This document shows positions 9,056 to 18,734 of a stretch of 64,000 nucleotides of DNA, piece by piece. The DNA comes from Aestuariibaculum suncheonense (GTDB lineage: Bacteria; Bacteroidota; Bacteroidia; Flavobacteriales; Flavobacteriaceae), in assembly GCF_014596935.1 (NCBI RefSeq), contig NZ_JACVXC010000004.1, positions 62,001 to 126,000 on the forward strand. The letters are read 5' to 3'. The notes beneath the pieces are model-generated. The model searched no databases. It saw only the letters and a list, made by a program, of their open reading frames with translations, and was not told the DNA's origin. The stretch's first letter is position 1, and each line of letters opens with the position of its first letter. The position numbers were made by a program, and so were the translations under genes.

Positions 9056-11035
9056 TTAAACAGCTGTCTTTTTCAATTGAAGTCGATCTAAAAATTCCTG
9101 ATCTTTTATTCCGTTTACAAAATACATTTTCATCATACCCCGGTTTTTAACTTCTATCTCACCGCGATATTTACAATCGAACACATCTTTTACAATATCA
9201 TATGTGTTTTCAGAAATATTAATTCTGCCCGGATCTGAAAGCGTTTCCATTCTGGACGCCACATTTACCGTATCGCCCCAGATATCGTAAGCAAATTTAT
9301 GAATCCCAACCACCCCTGCCACTATGGGTCCGGTATTTACACCAATACGAATATCGAAAGTGGTAACATGCTCTCCGGCATTACGTTTTGTTTCTTCTAT
9401 AAACTGAGCTATTTCAAAAGCTGCTAAAATAATTTTAAACGGGTGATCAGTTGTTGGGAAAGGCAATCCTCCGGCACACATATAGGCATCTCCAATGGTT
9501 TTTATTTTTTCAATGCCATATTTTTCCATGATTTGATCGAATCTTGAAAAATAATAATCAACACTATTTACCAGTTCTTCGGGAGATAAATCTTTAGCAA
9601 AATGGGTGAACCCTTTAAAATCTGTAAATAACACGGTGACAGATTCAAATTTCTTAGCCTCTACTTTACCTTTTTCTTTTAGTTCCAAAGCTGTTTCTTC
9701 CGGAAGAATATTATGCAATAAATTGTCTGACCGCTTCTTTTCCTGTTCTATAATCAGATTCGTCGCTTTTACGAACTTATAACGTTTGTATAACCCAATA
9801 GCTGAAATAAACACAACAAGTATAGTTAGCAAAGACACTAAAATAACACTCTTTTGCCGTTTTTGTTTTAGTAGTTGAATTTCTGATTCTTTCTCTAAAA
9901 GTCCGATTTTATCTTCCTTTTTCTTGAGGTCAAAATCAAACTGAAGGCCTCTGATTTTATCATCTGTCGCCAGGTTAAATAAGGAATCTTTTTTTGCCAC
10001 ATACAACTCTTTGTATTGATAGGCCTTTTGAAAATCTTTCAGAAGTGCATAGGCATTAGACAACCCTTTATACACATCTCTTAATTCATCATTAGCTTCT
10101 ATATTTTTAGCAAGTAATTCGGCTTCTTTATAAGCTTCTATTGACTTTTCTAAATTTTCATATTTATATACGTCTCCCAAAGCTTCCAAAGCCTGAACCA
10201 CTAAAAGTTGCTGATCGTTAGATTTCGCTACCTCATATGCTTCATTAAGATAGTCAACAGACTTTTGTATTTCATTTTTCTTTAGAAAGACCTTACTGAT
10301 TTTAATAAGATTATCTGCTCTCGATGTCGCAACATCATTGCTGGACAAGGCTTCCTGATAATAATAAAGTGCCTCATCATAGAGTCCTTTTTTATAATAA
10401 ACCTCTCCAACTCCCATTAAATAACTAGTTGTAAGTAAAGGGTCCCTGAGTTCCTCCCTGTAATCATTAAATTTATTATAATAATCCAAAGCCTTATCAT
10501 AACTCCCCATTTCGGCGTATAGTCCACCGACATTTAATAATGCGGATGATATTCGTAGAGGATCTTTTAACTTTTCAGAAATACTCAAAGATCTGAGGTA
10601 ATAATCTAATGCCCTAACATTATTCCCCTTACTCCAATAAACACCTCCTATGTTATTTACAAGGTTCGCCATACCTGTGGTATCATGAATTTTCTCAAAT
10701 TCTTTTAATGACTGAGTCCAGGTATCAAGCACCTCTAAATATCTTCCTTGATAATATTGTGTAAGCCCAATATACTTTAAGGCATAGCCCATACCCCTAC
10801 TATAATCTAAATCTTTAGCTAATTCTGATGCTTTATATGCATAATTATAAGACTCATTTAAGTCTCCCGCATTTAAAACTTCCCAACTTAAAGCATTTAA
10901 GGTTTTTACCATTAAAGTATCTCGAACCCCGGTATCAACTATAACTTTTAAACTATCTATTGCTTTATTTTGGGAAAAACCAAAACATGAGTATAGCATT
11001 AATAATATAACTAGTATGCTTTGGTTTGAATTCAT
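9056..11035 (-). CDS. Class III adenylate cyclase with TPR sensor region
   Basis: 659 residues: signal peptide 1-21 (YSCFGFSQ), tetratricopeptide repeats over about 60-345, a short coiled coil, a membrane helix at about 396-416, and a cytoplasmic class III cyclase domain at about 462-640. Metal ligands D472 (FTDFKGFT) and D516 (IGDAYM) are present. The base-selecting residues are K512 and D584 (YDIWG), the adenylate-type pair, and N591 and R595 complete the site (NVASRM). It should therefore make cAMP, with TPRs outside the membrane as a possible sensing part. It starts 6 bp after the stop of the giant secreted protease, so the two are probably co-expressed. Confidence 0.9.
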   Translation of the reverse strand: MNSNQSILVILLMLYSCFGFSQNKAIDSLKVIVDTGVRDTLMVKTLNALSWEVLNAGDLNESYNYAYKASELAKDLDYSRGMGYALKYIGLTQYYQGRYLEVLDTWTQSLKEFEKIHDTTGMANLVNNIGGVYWSKGNNVRALDYYLRSLSISEKLKDPLRISSALLNVGGLYAEMGSYDKALDYYNKFNDYREELRDPLLTTSYLMGVGEVYYKKGLYDEALYYYQEALSSNDVATSRADNLIKISKVFLKKNEIQKSVDYLNEAYEVAKSNDQQLLVVQALEALGDVYKYENLEKSIEAYKEAELLAKNIEANDELRDVYKGLSNAYALLKDFQKAYQYKELYVAKKDSLFNLATDDKIRGLQFDFDLKKKEDKIGLLEKESEIQLLKQKRQKSVILVSLLTILVVFISAIGLYKRYKFVKATNLIIEQEKKRSDNLLHNILPEETALELKEKGKVEAKKFESVTVLFTDFKGFTHFAKDLSPEELVNSVDYYFSRFDQIMEKYGIEKIKTIGDAYMCAGGLPFPTTDHPFKIILAAFEIAQFIEETKRNAGEHVTTFDIRIGVNTGPIVAGVVGIHKFAYDIWGDTVNVASRMETLSDPGRINISENTYDIVKDVFDCKYRGEIEVKNRGMMKMYFVNGIKDQEFLDRLQLKKTAV

Positions 11036-11041
11036 AAAACA

Positions 11042-14000
11042 CTATTCCTTTAAAATATTATAAGTTCGCACTTCTATTTCGCTCGATATCCTGACAATGT
11101 AAAGACCTGTTGGCAATGCAGACATATCGATTTGTTTTGTGGAGAGTGGCTGCTCGAACACTCCTGCATCAATGACTACAAACCCATACATATTAATAAC
11201 TAAAACTGAGGCATTACTTTCAAAAATATTTTGTTCTATAGTAAGCAGTGTTGAAACCGGATTCGGGTATATGGCATAGGCGCCGTCTAATTTCGCATCG
11301 CATTTACCACTTTCACTGGTTGAAGCTGATGACACCGAGCTTTTCTGTGTCCCATCATAGGTTGTTAAACTCCAAACCAACTGCGAACCATCAAACTTAA
11401 TTTCGAATGTTCCTGCTCCCGGCATAAATACCGTAGGAAGCTCACCACTGTAAGCTGCTCCGGTTAGTTTATTATCCTCGCCTTCATTTACATAAACCGG
11501 GTAATCATTATCATTTTCATACCTGTATATCACAGTATATTTTAAATCACCTATTTCATTGGGGTTATAAGCTACACAATCGGCATACGTACGCACTTTT
11601 CTGGAACTATCCGAGGGATTAATAAATATATGTGCGGTATTAGCTATAATAGTATAATTCTCAATATCCTCTAATTTTAAGTAATAAGATCCAGGAATAT
11701 TTGTATCATAAAACTTCGTACCATTATCATCTATAAAATAATATGGTACGCCTTGAGGAAAAACAGAACTTTCAGTATCGTCGGCGACAAATCCGCTAAA
11801 CTCAAAAGTTAGATCTGGAATAGCTCCCTGAAGAACAACCGAGTCCTCAGGTAAAATAACAACATTAAGTGTTGCCGGCGAAATCGTTAATGTTCCATAA
11901 ACATCATTATAAGCACTAATAACATTATAATTTTTGGGGTTTCTTACTTTGATTTGATAGTTTCCTAAAGCATTCAGTTCTGAAAGTTCAAATTCCTCAT
12001 TATCCTTCACAAAATAAAAAGGTACACCATCAGGAAACACCGTTTCTACAGATTCCATAGCGTCTCCTTCAAACGCCCAACCGTCAAACGTGGTTAACGC
12101 TAAAAGCATGTTTTCTGTTAGTATATCACCATAAGCTATAGTTAAATTTTCTGTACTAACCTGTAAATCTTTAGGATTGATAATGACATTACCCGCCTCA
12201 TAAACAATATTAAAATTAGCTGCCATAGCATTTAAAAAGGCTCCCGGATATACATAATGTTTATCATTAACCGTAGGTGTAACATCTATCCCGGTTAACA
12301 TATTTAAGGCATAAATTTTAGAAATGGCACGCTCATCGTCAGACCCATCTTCCGGAGGTGCATCTTCAGCATCTATTACCGTAAACATTTGAGCATAATC
12401 CTTAAACGGATGTTCCGGATCATCTGAATTAACAACTGCCTGAAATTTATTCACAACTGCCTGAAATTTATTTTCAATTCCCAACTCCACATTTCCTGTA
12501 AACAAATCTTCGGCATTCACTACTGCTTGAAACTTATTCACAACCGCCTGAAACTTATTAGTTGTTCCGTTATCAAAATCTTCTTTTGCCGATATATAAT
12601 TAGTTATATTTTCGTTACTAAGGCTAATAATATTCATACCGTTCACTACGGCCTGAAATTTGTTTTGAATGGTACGTTCCGACGCACTCCAACTACCGCC
12701 TTCTAAAAAACTCACATCGTAATCGTTAACTACTGCCTGAAATTTATTAACCACAGCTTGAAACTTACTAGGGATACCATCTTTAAAATCAGTGGCATGG
12801 GTTTCGTCGATTAATAGTCTAAAGCCATCTTCATCAGACATACCGCTGGGATTAAATTGATAATTAAAATCAATGCTTATAGCATCTCCATAAGTATAGA
12901 CCACATCTTTAGGCGTGATAACTAAATCCTTCTTCGTGATGGTTAAGTATCCTACTTTACCAATTTCAGCATCCAGATATCCTGAAATAAAATTTACCTG
13001 ATATTTTTCAGATAACTCCGGAGACATCGCTTCTGCAAACGACGGTTTTATGGCATAATCAAAAACAATAGGATACTCCCCTAATGCTAACTTTTCATCT
13101 GCCGCAGAACTTAAAACAACTTCAGGGAAACCTAATGCCGCCATGATTTCCGGATACGACAAACTAGGATCTTGAATATCTTCAAGAGGTAAGCCCTGAA
13201 CATAGTAAGAAAGGCTAATATCTTGTCCGTATTCAAATACTTCATTATTAGGTACAATATTTATTAGATATTTGCCATCTGGTAAAATTTTAACAGGTTC
13301 AGAAAATCCTCCATTTCCTTCAGTTCCAGGTTTAGGTGCGGTATAAATTTTCAATTCAGGATTTCCAGTAAATTCAGGAATAGTTACAACAATCTCGTTT
13401 TCTGAAATCTCCTGAATATCGGTAATTTCCTGACCATCAAAATATACTTTTGCTGGATAAGGCTCCTGACTTGGAGATGGAAAGAACTCTCCTATAATGG
13501 AAAGTGTTATCGGCTCTACCCCTACATTTCCACTTAATATAGTCAAAGAAGTTATTCTAGCCGTTTGTGCCGCAATACTTTTAAAGGCATTTACCGTATT
13601 TAAAAACTGACCGGCACTTCCATCCAAAGCCGTAAAATTAACACCTGTATTTTTAAAAGTTGATAAAGCATCGCTATTAGAATATGTGGAAGCCCCTGCT
13701 CCATCAGGATACCAATATGGTAACGCCGACTTTAACAAGGCCATAGCCGCCGCTGCATGAGGTGCCGCTGCCGATGTTCCATAAAAATTAAGTGCCGTGT
13801 CTGTATCACAGGTATCACAAGTAGAATCCCGACCAATGGTTGTTGAAGCGGTATTACCGCCATCGGGAGCATACATATCAATTTCCAGATTTACACCATC
13901 TTTTAACAGACCGCCATAGCTTGAAAAATATTCCGCAACAGGATTTTCTGCATAACGATAATCTACTGCTCCAACAGTAACAGACTCCGGATTCATCGCA

Positions 14001-15748
14001 TGACCACTAACGGTTGGAGCGCCGTTCCCAAAGTACTCCGGAAACGACAGTCCGTTATCGGTTCCATCATCAGCCGTTGTTCTGAAAGCGATATATCGAA
14101 ATGGCACATTAGTTGGTCCGTTGGCACTGGTGATTAAAATATTGGCATCTCCTGTACCCGTGGCTCTAAACACAATAATCTCGGTAGGATCGCCATTAAC
14201 ATTCTCCCTGTTATTCCCAACCAACAAACGCCCGGCATCATCAACGATATAAATATCTAAATCATTATCGGCTCCTAACTGATTCTCCTGTGAGGCTAAA
14301 TCTTCTTTCCATTGCAGTACAATCAAATAAGTTCCGGGAACAACACTTATTTTCTGCAAATAATCTGGAGAACCATCAGTATTCGCTCCAAAAACATGGG
14401 CCACTGTTGGTGTTCCGCTAGGTATAAAATTGGTTACCGGAGTAGTTGGCGAACTGTTAAACGTAGCCTGATAAGCCTTATTTGCTAAATTCCCTGCCGA
14501 AGTATAATGGAAATTTCCGGGTTCACTTACATATTGCTGAATCTCTTGTGAAATCCTACCCATTCCAAAAAAAGGTTCGGTTATAAAAGTAATATCATCT
14601 ACAATAATATCACAACCCGCATCTTTTAAAGCATTGAAGCCGACTTCAAACTGTCTGGGTGACGCCGTAGCCGTATGAAATGCCATAGCCGCACCAGGAG
14701 CTACATCGTATATAATTTGCATCATGGCACGCCCTTCATCAGACGATTTATATTTATTATCTTCTAAAACTTCAATGCCTTCTGGTAATTCATCATTACC
14801 TACATCTAAAGCCGCATATTGTGGTACACCCAAAGCCATATCGTAACTGTCTGACAATACCCCGATTTTAACACCTGTACCATTAACCGGTAAAATGGTT
14901 CCGTCACTTTGAATAATTCTAAACGATTGTCGCACCAAATTTGATGTTTGAGCCGCATCACCCTGAGTCACAATCCGCTCCCCCTCCTGAAAACCTGCAG
15001 AATTATTATATGCCGGAAAAGCAGGTCTGGCAAAGTTTATAATATCTCCATAATTATTTAAGGCACATAAATCTGCCGGATTGAAAAACACGTCAATCGC
15101 TGCTAGATTCAAAAATTCGGGAATATCTAATAAAAAGTCTGATGCAGGAATATTAAAAGGCGCTCCTTGTAATAAATTAAGTACCGCCTGCATTTGAAAT
15201 GCTTTAGGTACAATTTCAACCAGTACTTTTCCTTCTTCAAATTTGAAAATTATATCAGAAGGTGTTTCTCCTGCAACATTATCGCATAAAGCAGACAACT
15301 CCTGACCTATAATATCGTAAGATTTACCGTTGTTTCCAATTACAGGAAAAACAATACCATCATCAAGCTCACATTTTGAAGAGTTGGCATTAGCTATAAC
15401 AGTATGCGAATTTCCGTTGCTAATAATAGTCCACTCTACATAATCATGCGGACCGAACTCTTTTGTGAATACTTTTTCTACCCTTCCTGGCTTAAACCTA
15501 TTTAAACCTTTGGCTACTTTTTTTCCATTATTGGTTTTTATAATACTGCCCGATTCGTCAATAACAACTTCTTTGTTTGTAGGATTGTAGTAACTAAACG
15601 TTGCCTGATAAAGGCCATTGGTTAAATCTTTAACACATTCAACAACAGGTGTTATATCTTTATTCTTTTGCGCAAAGGCCGAAAATGAAATAAAAAAAAC
15701 TATGAGGCAACTTAAAATGAAATCCTGAGGTAAGTATTTTTTTTTCAT
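11042..15748 (-). CDS. Very large secreted S53/S8-like serine peptidase with MBG domains and T9SS sorting tail
   Basis: 1568 residues. Signal peptide 1-27 (FFISFSAFAQ). The peptidase region spans about 290-680, with Asp at 300/303 (GVLSDSYD), an acidic pair at 337-338 (SSDEGRAMMQ) and Ser659 in GTSAAAPH; Asp plus Glu with no HG motif resembles the S53-like (sedolisin-like) group more than classic subtilisins. An IPT/TIG-like domain follows at about 735-825, then several MBG-type beta domains (YGD signatures) over about 830-1410, and a type IX secretion C-terminal sorting domain at about 1490-1568 (YAIYPNPVS, then PTGLYIVRI). One MBG-like domain carries an insertion with seven copies of KFQAVVN. 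It is predicted to be exported and surface-bound or released; substrate unknown. The cyclase gene follows at once. Confidence 0.85.
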   Translation of the reverse strand: MKKKYLPQDFILSCLIVFFISFSAFAQKNKDITPVVECVKDLTNGLYQATFSYYNPTNKEVVIDESGSIIKTNNGKKVAKGLNRFKPGRVEKVFTKEFGPHDYVEWTIISNGNSHTVIANANSSKCELDDGIVFPVIGNNGKSYDIIGQELSALCDNVAGETPSDIIFKFEEGKVLVEIVPKAFQMQAVLNLLQGAPFNIPASDFLLDIPEFLNLAAIDVFFNPADLCALNNYGDIINFARPAFPAYNNSAGFQEGERIVTQGDAAQTSNLVRQSFRIIQSDGTILPVNGTGVKIGVLSDSYDMALGVPQYAALDVGNDELPEGIEVLEDNKYKSSDEGRAMMQIIYDVAPGAAMAFHTATASPRQFEVGFNALKDAGCDIIVDDITFITEPFFGMGRISQEIQQYVSEPGNFHYTSAGNLANKAYQATFNSSPTTPVTNFIPSGTPTVAHVFGANTDGSPDYLQKISVVPGTYLIVLQWKEDLASQENQLGADNDLDIYIVDDAGRLLVGNNRENVNGDPTEIIVFRATGTGDANILITSANGPTNVPFRYIAFRTTADDGTDNGLSFPEYFGNGAPTVSGHAMNPESVTVGAVDYRYAENPVAEYFSSYGGLLKDGVNLEIDMYAPDGGNTASTTIGRDSTCDTCDTDTALNFYGTSAAAPHAAAAMALLKSALPYWYPDGAGASTYSNSDALSTFKNTGVNFTALDGSAGQFLNTVNAFKSIAAQTARITSLTILSGNVGVEPITLSIIGEFFPSPSQEPYPAKVYFDGQEITDIQEISENEIVVTIPEFTGNPELKIYTAPKPGTEGNGGFSEPVKILPDGKYLINIVPNNEVFEYGQDISLSYYVQGLPLEDIQDPSLSYPEIMAALGFPEVVLSSAADEKLALGEYPIVFDYAIKPSFAEAMSPELSEKYQVNFISGYLDAEIGKVGYLTITKKDLVITPKDVVYTYGDAISIDFNYQFNPSGMSDEDGFRLLIDETHATDFKDGIPSKFQAVVNKFQAVVNDYDVSFLEGGSWSASERTIQNKFQAVVNGMNIISLSNENITNYISAKEDFDNGTTNKFQAVVNKFQAVVNAEDLFTGNVELGIENKFQAVVNKFQAVVNSDDPEHPFKDYAQMFTVIDAEDAPPEDGSDDERAISKIYALNMLTGIDVTPTVNDKHYVYPGAFLNAMAANFNIVYEAGNVIINPKDLQVSTENLTIAYGDILTENMLLALTTFDGWAFEGDAMESVETVFPDGVPFYFVKDNEEFELSELNALGNYQIKVRNPKNYNVISAYNDVYGTLTISPATLNVVILPEDSVVLQGAIPDLTFEFSGFVADDTESSVFPQGVPYYFIDDNGTKFYDTNIPGSYYLKLEDIENYTIIANTAHIFINPSDSSRKVRTYADCVAYNPNEIGDLKYTVIYRYENDNDYPVYVNEGEDNKLTGAAYSGELPTVFMPGAGTFEIKFDGSQLVWSLTTYDGTQKSSVSSASTSESGKCDAKLDGAYAIYPNPVSTLLTIEQNIFESNASVLVINMYGFVVIDAGVFEQPLSTKQIDMSALPTGLYIVRISSEIEVRTYNILKE
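12428..12766 (-). repeat. Seven in-frame 21-bp units encoding KFQAVVN
   Basis: Copies lie at 12428-12448, 12449-12469, 12515-12535, 12536-12556, 12641-12661, 12725-12745 and 12746-12766: three tandem pairs and one single copy, at residues about 995-1107 of the large peptidase. Every copy encodes exactly KFQAVVN, but six of the seven codons vary between copies only by synonymous changes (for example GCA, GCT, GCC and GCG for Ala). Start-to-start distances between the later units are multiples of 21 bp (105 and 84). Confidence 0.95.
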
Positions 15749-16221
15749 AAAGCAAAGATTTACAGTTAAACCACTTTAAACGATTGCTTAATCGTAAAAA
15801 ATGATCAAAAAAATAATAATGATAAGCGTACTTAAAACTATTAAACCATAATTCTTTAAGGAGGTTGAGAGAGACCCGAAGAGCCACGTAAATTTACTAC
15901 AAATAATTGATTGTTAAGAATTTAATCCAACATTTAACAATTACACATTCTTTATGTTAATTATTTATGTTATTATTATTTTACATTTAATTTATTTGCA
16001 TATTACTCAAAATAAACCAAACAACCTGTATATCAACAAATTAAAAACACAAATAGAAGTCTTAAATTCAGGAGTTAAATGACATATACCATTTTAGTAT
16101 TTTTTAAACAATACATTTATTATGTATTTTTTTACGTATCTTAGACTAACCTCAACCAACTCCATAACAACCTCTTTTCGAATTAATTAGTAGCAATCTA
16201 TTAGTTTCATTATTTAATTTA
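15749..16221. other. Intergenic region between divergent genes, nothing recognised
   Basis: 473 bp of AT-rich sequence separate the leftward protease gene from the rightward yitT-like gene, so it should hold promoters for both. I could not place a convincing promoter pair or RNA structure. An open frame at 15660-15887 on the minus strand overlaps the protease signal region and has no recognisable product. Confidence 0.5.
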
Positions 16222-17118
16222 ATGTTTATGAGTCATGTTAATTCTGAAGAGCTAAACTTCAAAACCGTTTTTTCAATCAAATCCTTATCCCTAACAATTA
16301 TAGGTGTTTGTTTTGCAGTAATCGCCATAAAAGGCTTTATGATTCCGAATCATTTTCTTGATGGTGGCCTGCTGGGTATATCCATTTTAATTCATGAATT
16401 TTACCATATTAGCGTCAGCATTCCTCTGGTTATTCTTAACCTGCCTTTTATATACATTGGCTATTTAAAAATCAGCAGAAACTTTGCAGCCAGCTCACTG
16501 ATAGCCGTTATTCTTCTTGGTGCCATGATGCACTTTCTGCCCGTACCAGAAGTGACCAACGATCACTTTTTAACTGCCATCTTCGGAGGGGTTTTTGTAG
16601 GTTTAGGTATTGGCTTTGTTATTAGAAGTGGCGGCGTCATTGACGGCCTGGAAGTTATTGCAGCTTACACCAACAAAAATATTGGCTTCTCTACTGCCGA
16701 AATTATCATGACCATTAATACCTGTTTATTTTTAATTATTGCATTTTATCTGGGCATCGAGAAAGCCATGTATTCCATTGTTACGTTTTACACCGCTTTA
16801 AAAACATCAGATTATGTGGTAGATGGGTTTGAAAAACTCATTTCCCTAACCATTATTTCTCCTAACTCCGAAATGGTAAAATCGCTTATCGTGAACGATT
16901 TTAAAAAGGCCGTAACCGTGTATAAGGGCGAACGCGGTAATTTACCTGGCTCGTATGGTGTAAAACAGGATTGCGATATTATTGTAGCCGTCGTTACCCG
17001 ACTTGAAGTGCATAAAATAAAAAAAGCCATTAGCCGTACAGACCCTAAAGCCTTTATGTATGTGCAAAATATTAACGAAGTTGGTGGTGGTATTGTTAGC
17101 AAACGTAGTAATCATTAA
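16222..17118 (+). CDS. YitT family membrane protein (DUF161 plus DUF2179)
   Basis: 298 residues with about five membrane helices in the first two thirds (LTIIGVCFAVIAIKGF, then a glycine-rich AIFGGVFVGLGIGFVI segment and GGVIDGLEVIA), followed by a soluble C-terminal DUF2179 domain (DCDIIVAVVTRLEVHKIKKAI). This is the full YitT architecture at its usual length. The family is conserved and inner-membrane located, but its transported or sensed ligand is not established. An ATG at 16228 is an equally good start. It stands alone, with about 330 bp before the next gene. Confidence 0.9.
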   Translation: MFMSHVNSEELNFKTVFSIKSLSLTIIGVCFAVIAIKGFMIPNHFLDGGLLGISILIHEFYHISVSIPLVILNLPFIYIGYLKISRNFAASSLIAVILLGAMMHFLPVPEVTNDHFLTAIFGGVFVGLGIGFVIRSGGVIDGLEVIAAYTNKNIGFSTAEIIMTINTCLFLIIAFYLGIEKAMYSIVTFYTALKTSDYVVDGFEKLISLTIISPNSEMVKSLIVNDFKKAVTVYKGERGNLPGSYGVKQDCDIIVAVVTRLEVHKIKKAISRTDPKAFMYVQNINEVGGGIVSKRSNH

Positions 17119-17452
17119 CACCTTAAAACAACCTCATTAATTAAAAAAATAACGCTAGAGGTTCTCCTCTTTTCTTGTTCGGCTTTTGTTCGAGTTTGGT
17201 TCGAGACTTGTTTTGCTCTAAAAAGGGGATCATTTTCATGTGTTTTATCAAAAAGTATCGCTAGAGGAACAAAACCCGAGTCAAACTATTCTCACACAAA
17301 CAATAAAACACTGAGCGATAAAAACTTGAAGATAAATAGCTTTTAGATAACTTTATACTTTAACTAAATATTAAAATTTTAAATCATGTAAGAAAAAGTG
17401 AAGATAATTCACTAAATTTAAGACAGATAATGTTCAACCTAAACCTTTTACA
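17119..17452. other. Intergenic region with a repeated 9-mer
   Basis: 334 bp without a gene. The 9-mer CGCTAGAGG occurs at 17153-17161 and again at 17259-17267, 106 bp apart, and a TTCGAG element recurs between them. No clear hairpin terminator for the yitT-like gene and no RNA gene is seen. The right part presumably carries the promoter of the gene at 17453. Confidence 0.4.
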
Positions 17453-17854
17453 ATGAAATATTTATTTATACTATGCTTTTTACTTTCTGTTTCTACACAA
17501 GCTCAAAACGACAACTGGAAAAAATTAGCAGAAAAAACTGTAGCCTTTAAAAATGAAAAAGACAAAGTATCTTTAGTAGGGGCAGAAAAAGATATTACTA
17601 AAGTAAAACTAACCTGTACTCAGGGCACACTGGAACTTAAAAGTATTACCATTGTTATGGAAAATGGTGAGAAAAAAACATATGATGCCAAAGGTCTTGG
17701 TGTACTAACCAACGGTATGTCTTCAGTACCTTATGCAGTACCTAGCAAGGGAGACAAAGTAAAATACCTGGAAATGGAATACGATACCAAAGGCAAAGTT
17801 ATATTAACCAAAAGAGCTAAAGTTGAAATCTGGGGTAAAAAAGGAAAAGACTAG
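17453..17854 (+). CDS. Small secreted protein of unknown function
   Basis: 133 residues with a clean signal peptide ending in STQAQ at about residue 18. The mature part is basic and strand-rich (VSLVGAEKDITKVKLTCTQG; a C-terminal VEIWGKKGKD) with a single Cys. The spacing of VGAEKDITKVKL, LELKSITIVMENG and KYLEMEYDTKG recalls the periplasmic DUF2541-type beta-sandwich proteins, but I cannot confirm that by eye. It forms its own unit: a strong terminator follows 13 bp after the stop. Confidence 0.6.
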   Translation: MKYLFILCFLLSVSTQAQNDNWKKLAEKTVAFKNEKDKVSLVGAEKDITKVKLTCTQGTLELKSITIVMENGEKKTYDAKGLGVLTNGMSSVPYAVPSKGDKVKYLEMEYDTKGKVILTKRAKVEIWGKKGKD

Positions 17855-17867
17855 ATCGTAAATAAAT

Positions 17868-17906
17868 AAAAGTCGGATTTTACACGTAGAATCCGACTTT
17901 TATTTT
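17868..17906 (+). terminator. Rho-independent terminator after the 17453 gene
   Basis: A perfect 12-bp stem, 17868-17879 with 17890-17901, loop of 10 nt, followed by a T-rich tail. Because the left arm starts with A it could also act on the opposite strand. Confidence 0.85.
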
Positions 17907-17994
17907 TCTCATATCTTCTAAAGTTATTGTACAGTAACTGTCTTTTTAACATCTGGTTAATTAGCTTATCATTTTCATTATAACATACTTCTTT

Positions 17995-18717
17995 ATGAAA
18001 AAATTCCTAACCCTTTTAAGCCTGTTTACTTTTCTTGTCTCTCAGGCCCAAACCAAAAGCATAGATTCCACCGCCATATACATACTCGATAAAATGGCTG
18101 ACATTATTGGCAGTCTGGAATCGGTTAAATTTAACATTAGTACCGCTGCAGATAAATTAGACGAGGATGGTAATTTAAGTACCTATTATGCTAAAAGCAG
18201 CATTGCTATGACCGGCCCGAATAAATTCACCTCAACAACAAAAGGAGACTCTGGTAACTATGGTTATTGGTACAATGGTGAATATGTTTCGTATTACTCG
18301 CTAGATGAAAACAATTACGTGACTTTAGAAGCTCCCGAAACCATATTAACCATGATTGACTCGATGCACATGGCGTTTGATTTTAAGTTCCCTGCTGCCG
18401 ATTTTTTCTATCCGTCATTCACCGATGATCTCATAGAAGAATTCAACACAATTGCTTACAAGGGACAACGCAGCATTGACGGTGAAACATGTTTTTACAT
18501 CACAGCTACCGGTGAATATAAATATATACAACTATGGATTTCCAGTAATGCCACTGTTTTACCTAAACGCTTGATTATTATTTATAAAAACGAAGGCCAC
18601 TTACAGTTTGAAACCAGTTTTAGCAACTGGGAATTAAATCCGAACATTCCGGAAGCTATTTACAATTTCACTCCGCCACCTCACGCTTCTCTAATAAGTA
18701 TTCTGGCAAAATCCTAA
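17995..18717 (+). CDS. DUF2092 family secreted protein
   Basis: 240 residues; signal peptide ends at LVSQAQ, about residue 19. The pattern of IYILDKMADIIGSLESVKFNI, TGPNKFTSTTKGD, YWYNGEYVSYYS and late TLPKR-like LPKRLIIIY segments matches DUF2092 proteins, which are thought to have a LolA-like half-barrel fold and are periplasmic. Biochemical role unknown. The next gene starts 17 bp downstream, so the two probably form an operon. Confidence 0.7.
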   Translation: MKKFLTLLSLFTFLVSQAQTKSIDSTAIYILDKMADIIGSLESVKFNISTAADKLDEDGNLSTYYAKSSIAMTGPNKFTSTTKGDSGNYGYWYNGEYVSYYSLDENNYVTLEAPETILTMIDSMHMAFDFKFPAADFFYPSFTDDLIEEFNTIAYKGQRSIDGETCFYITATGEYKYIQLWISSNATVLPKRLIIIYKNEGHLQFETSFSNWELNPNIPEAIYNFTPPPHASLISILAKS

Positions 18718-18734
18718 CCGTAACACACATAACT

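Noticed and set aside
12428-12766. Regular repeats that could be taken for a CRISPR array
   Set aside because: The units are in-frame coding repeats with synonymous differences and several are directly tandem with no spacer.
15660-15887. Minus-strand open frame upstream of the large protease
   Set aside because: Overlaps the protease signal peptide in another frame and has no recognisable sequence features.
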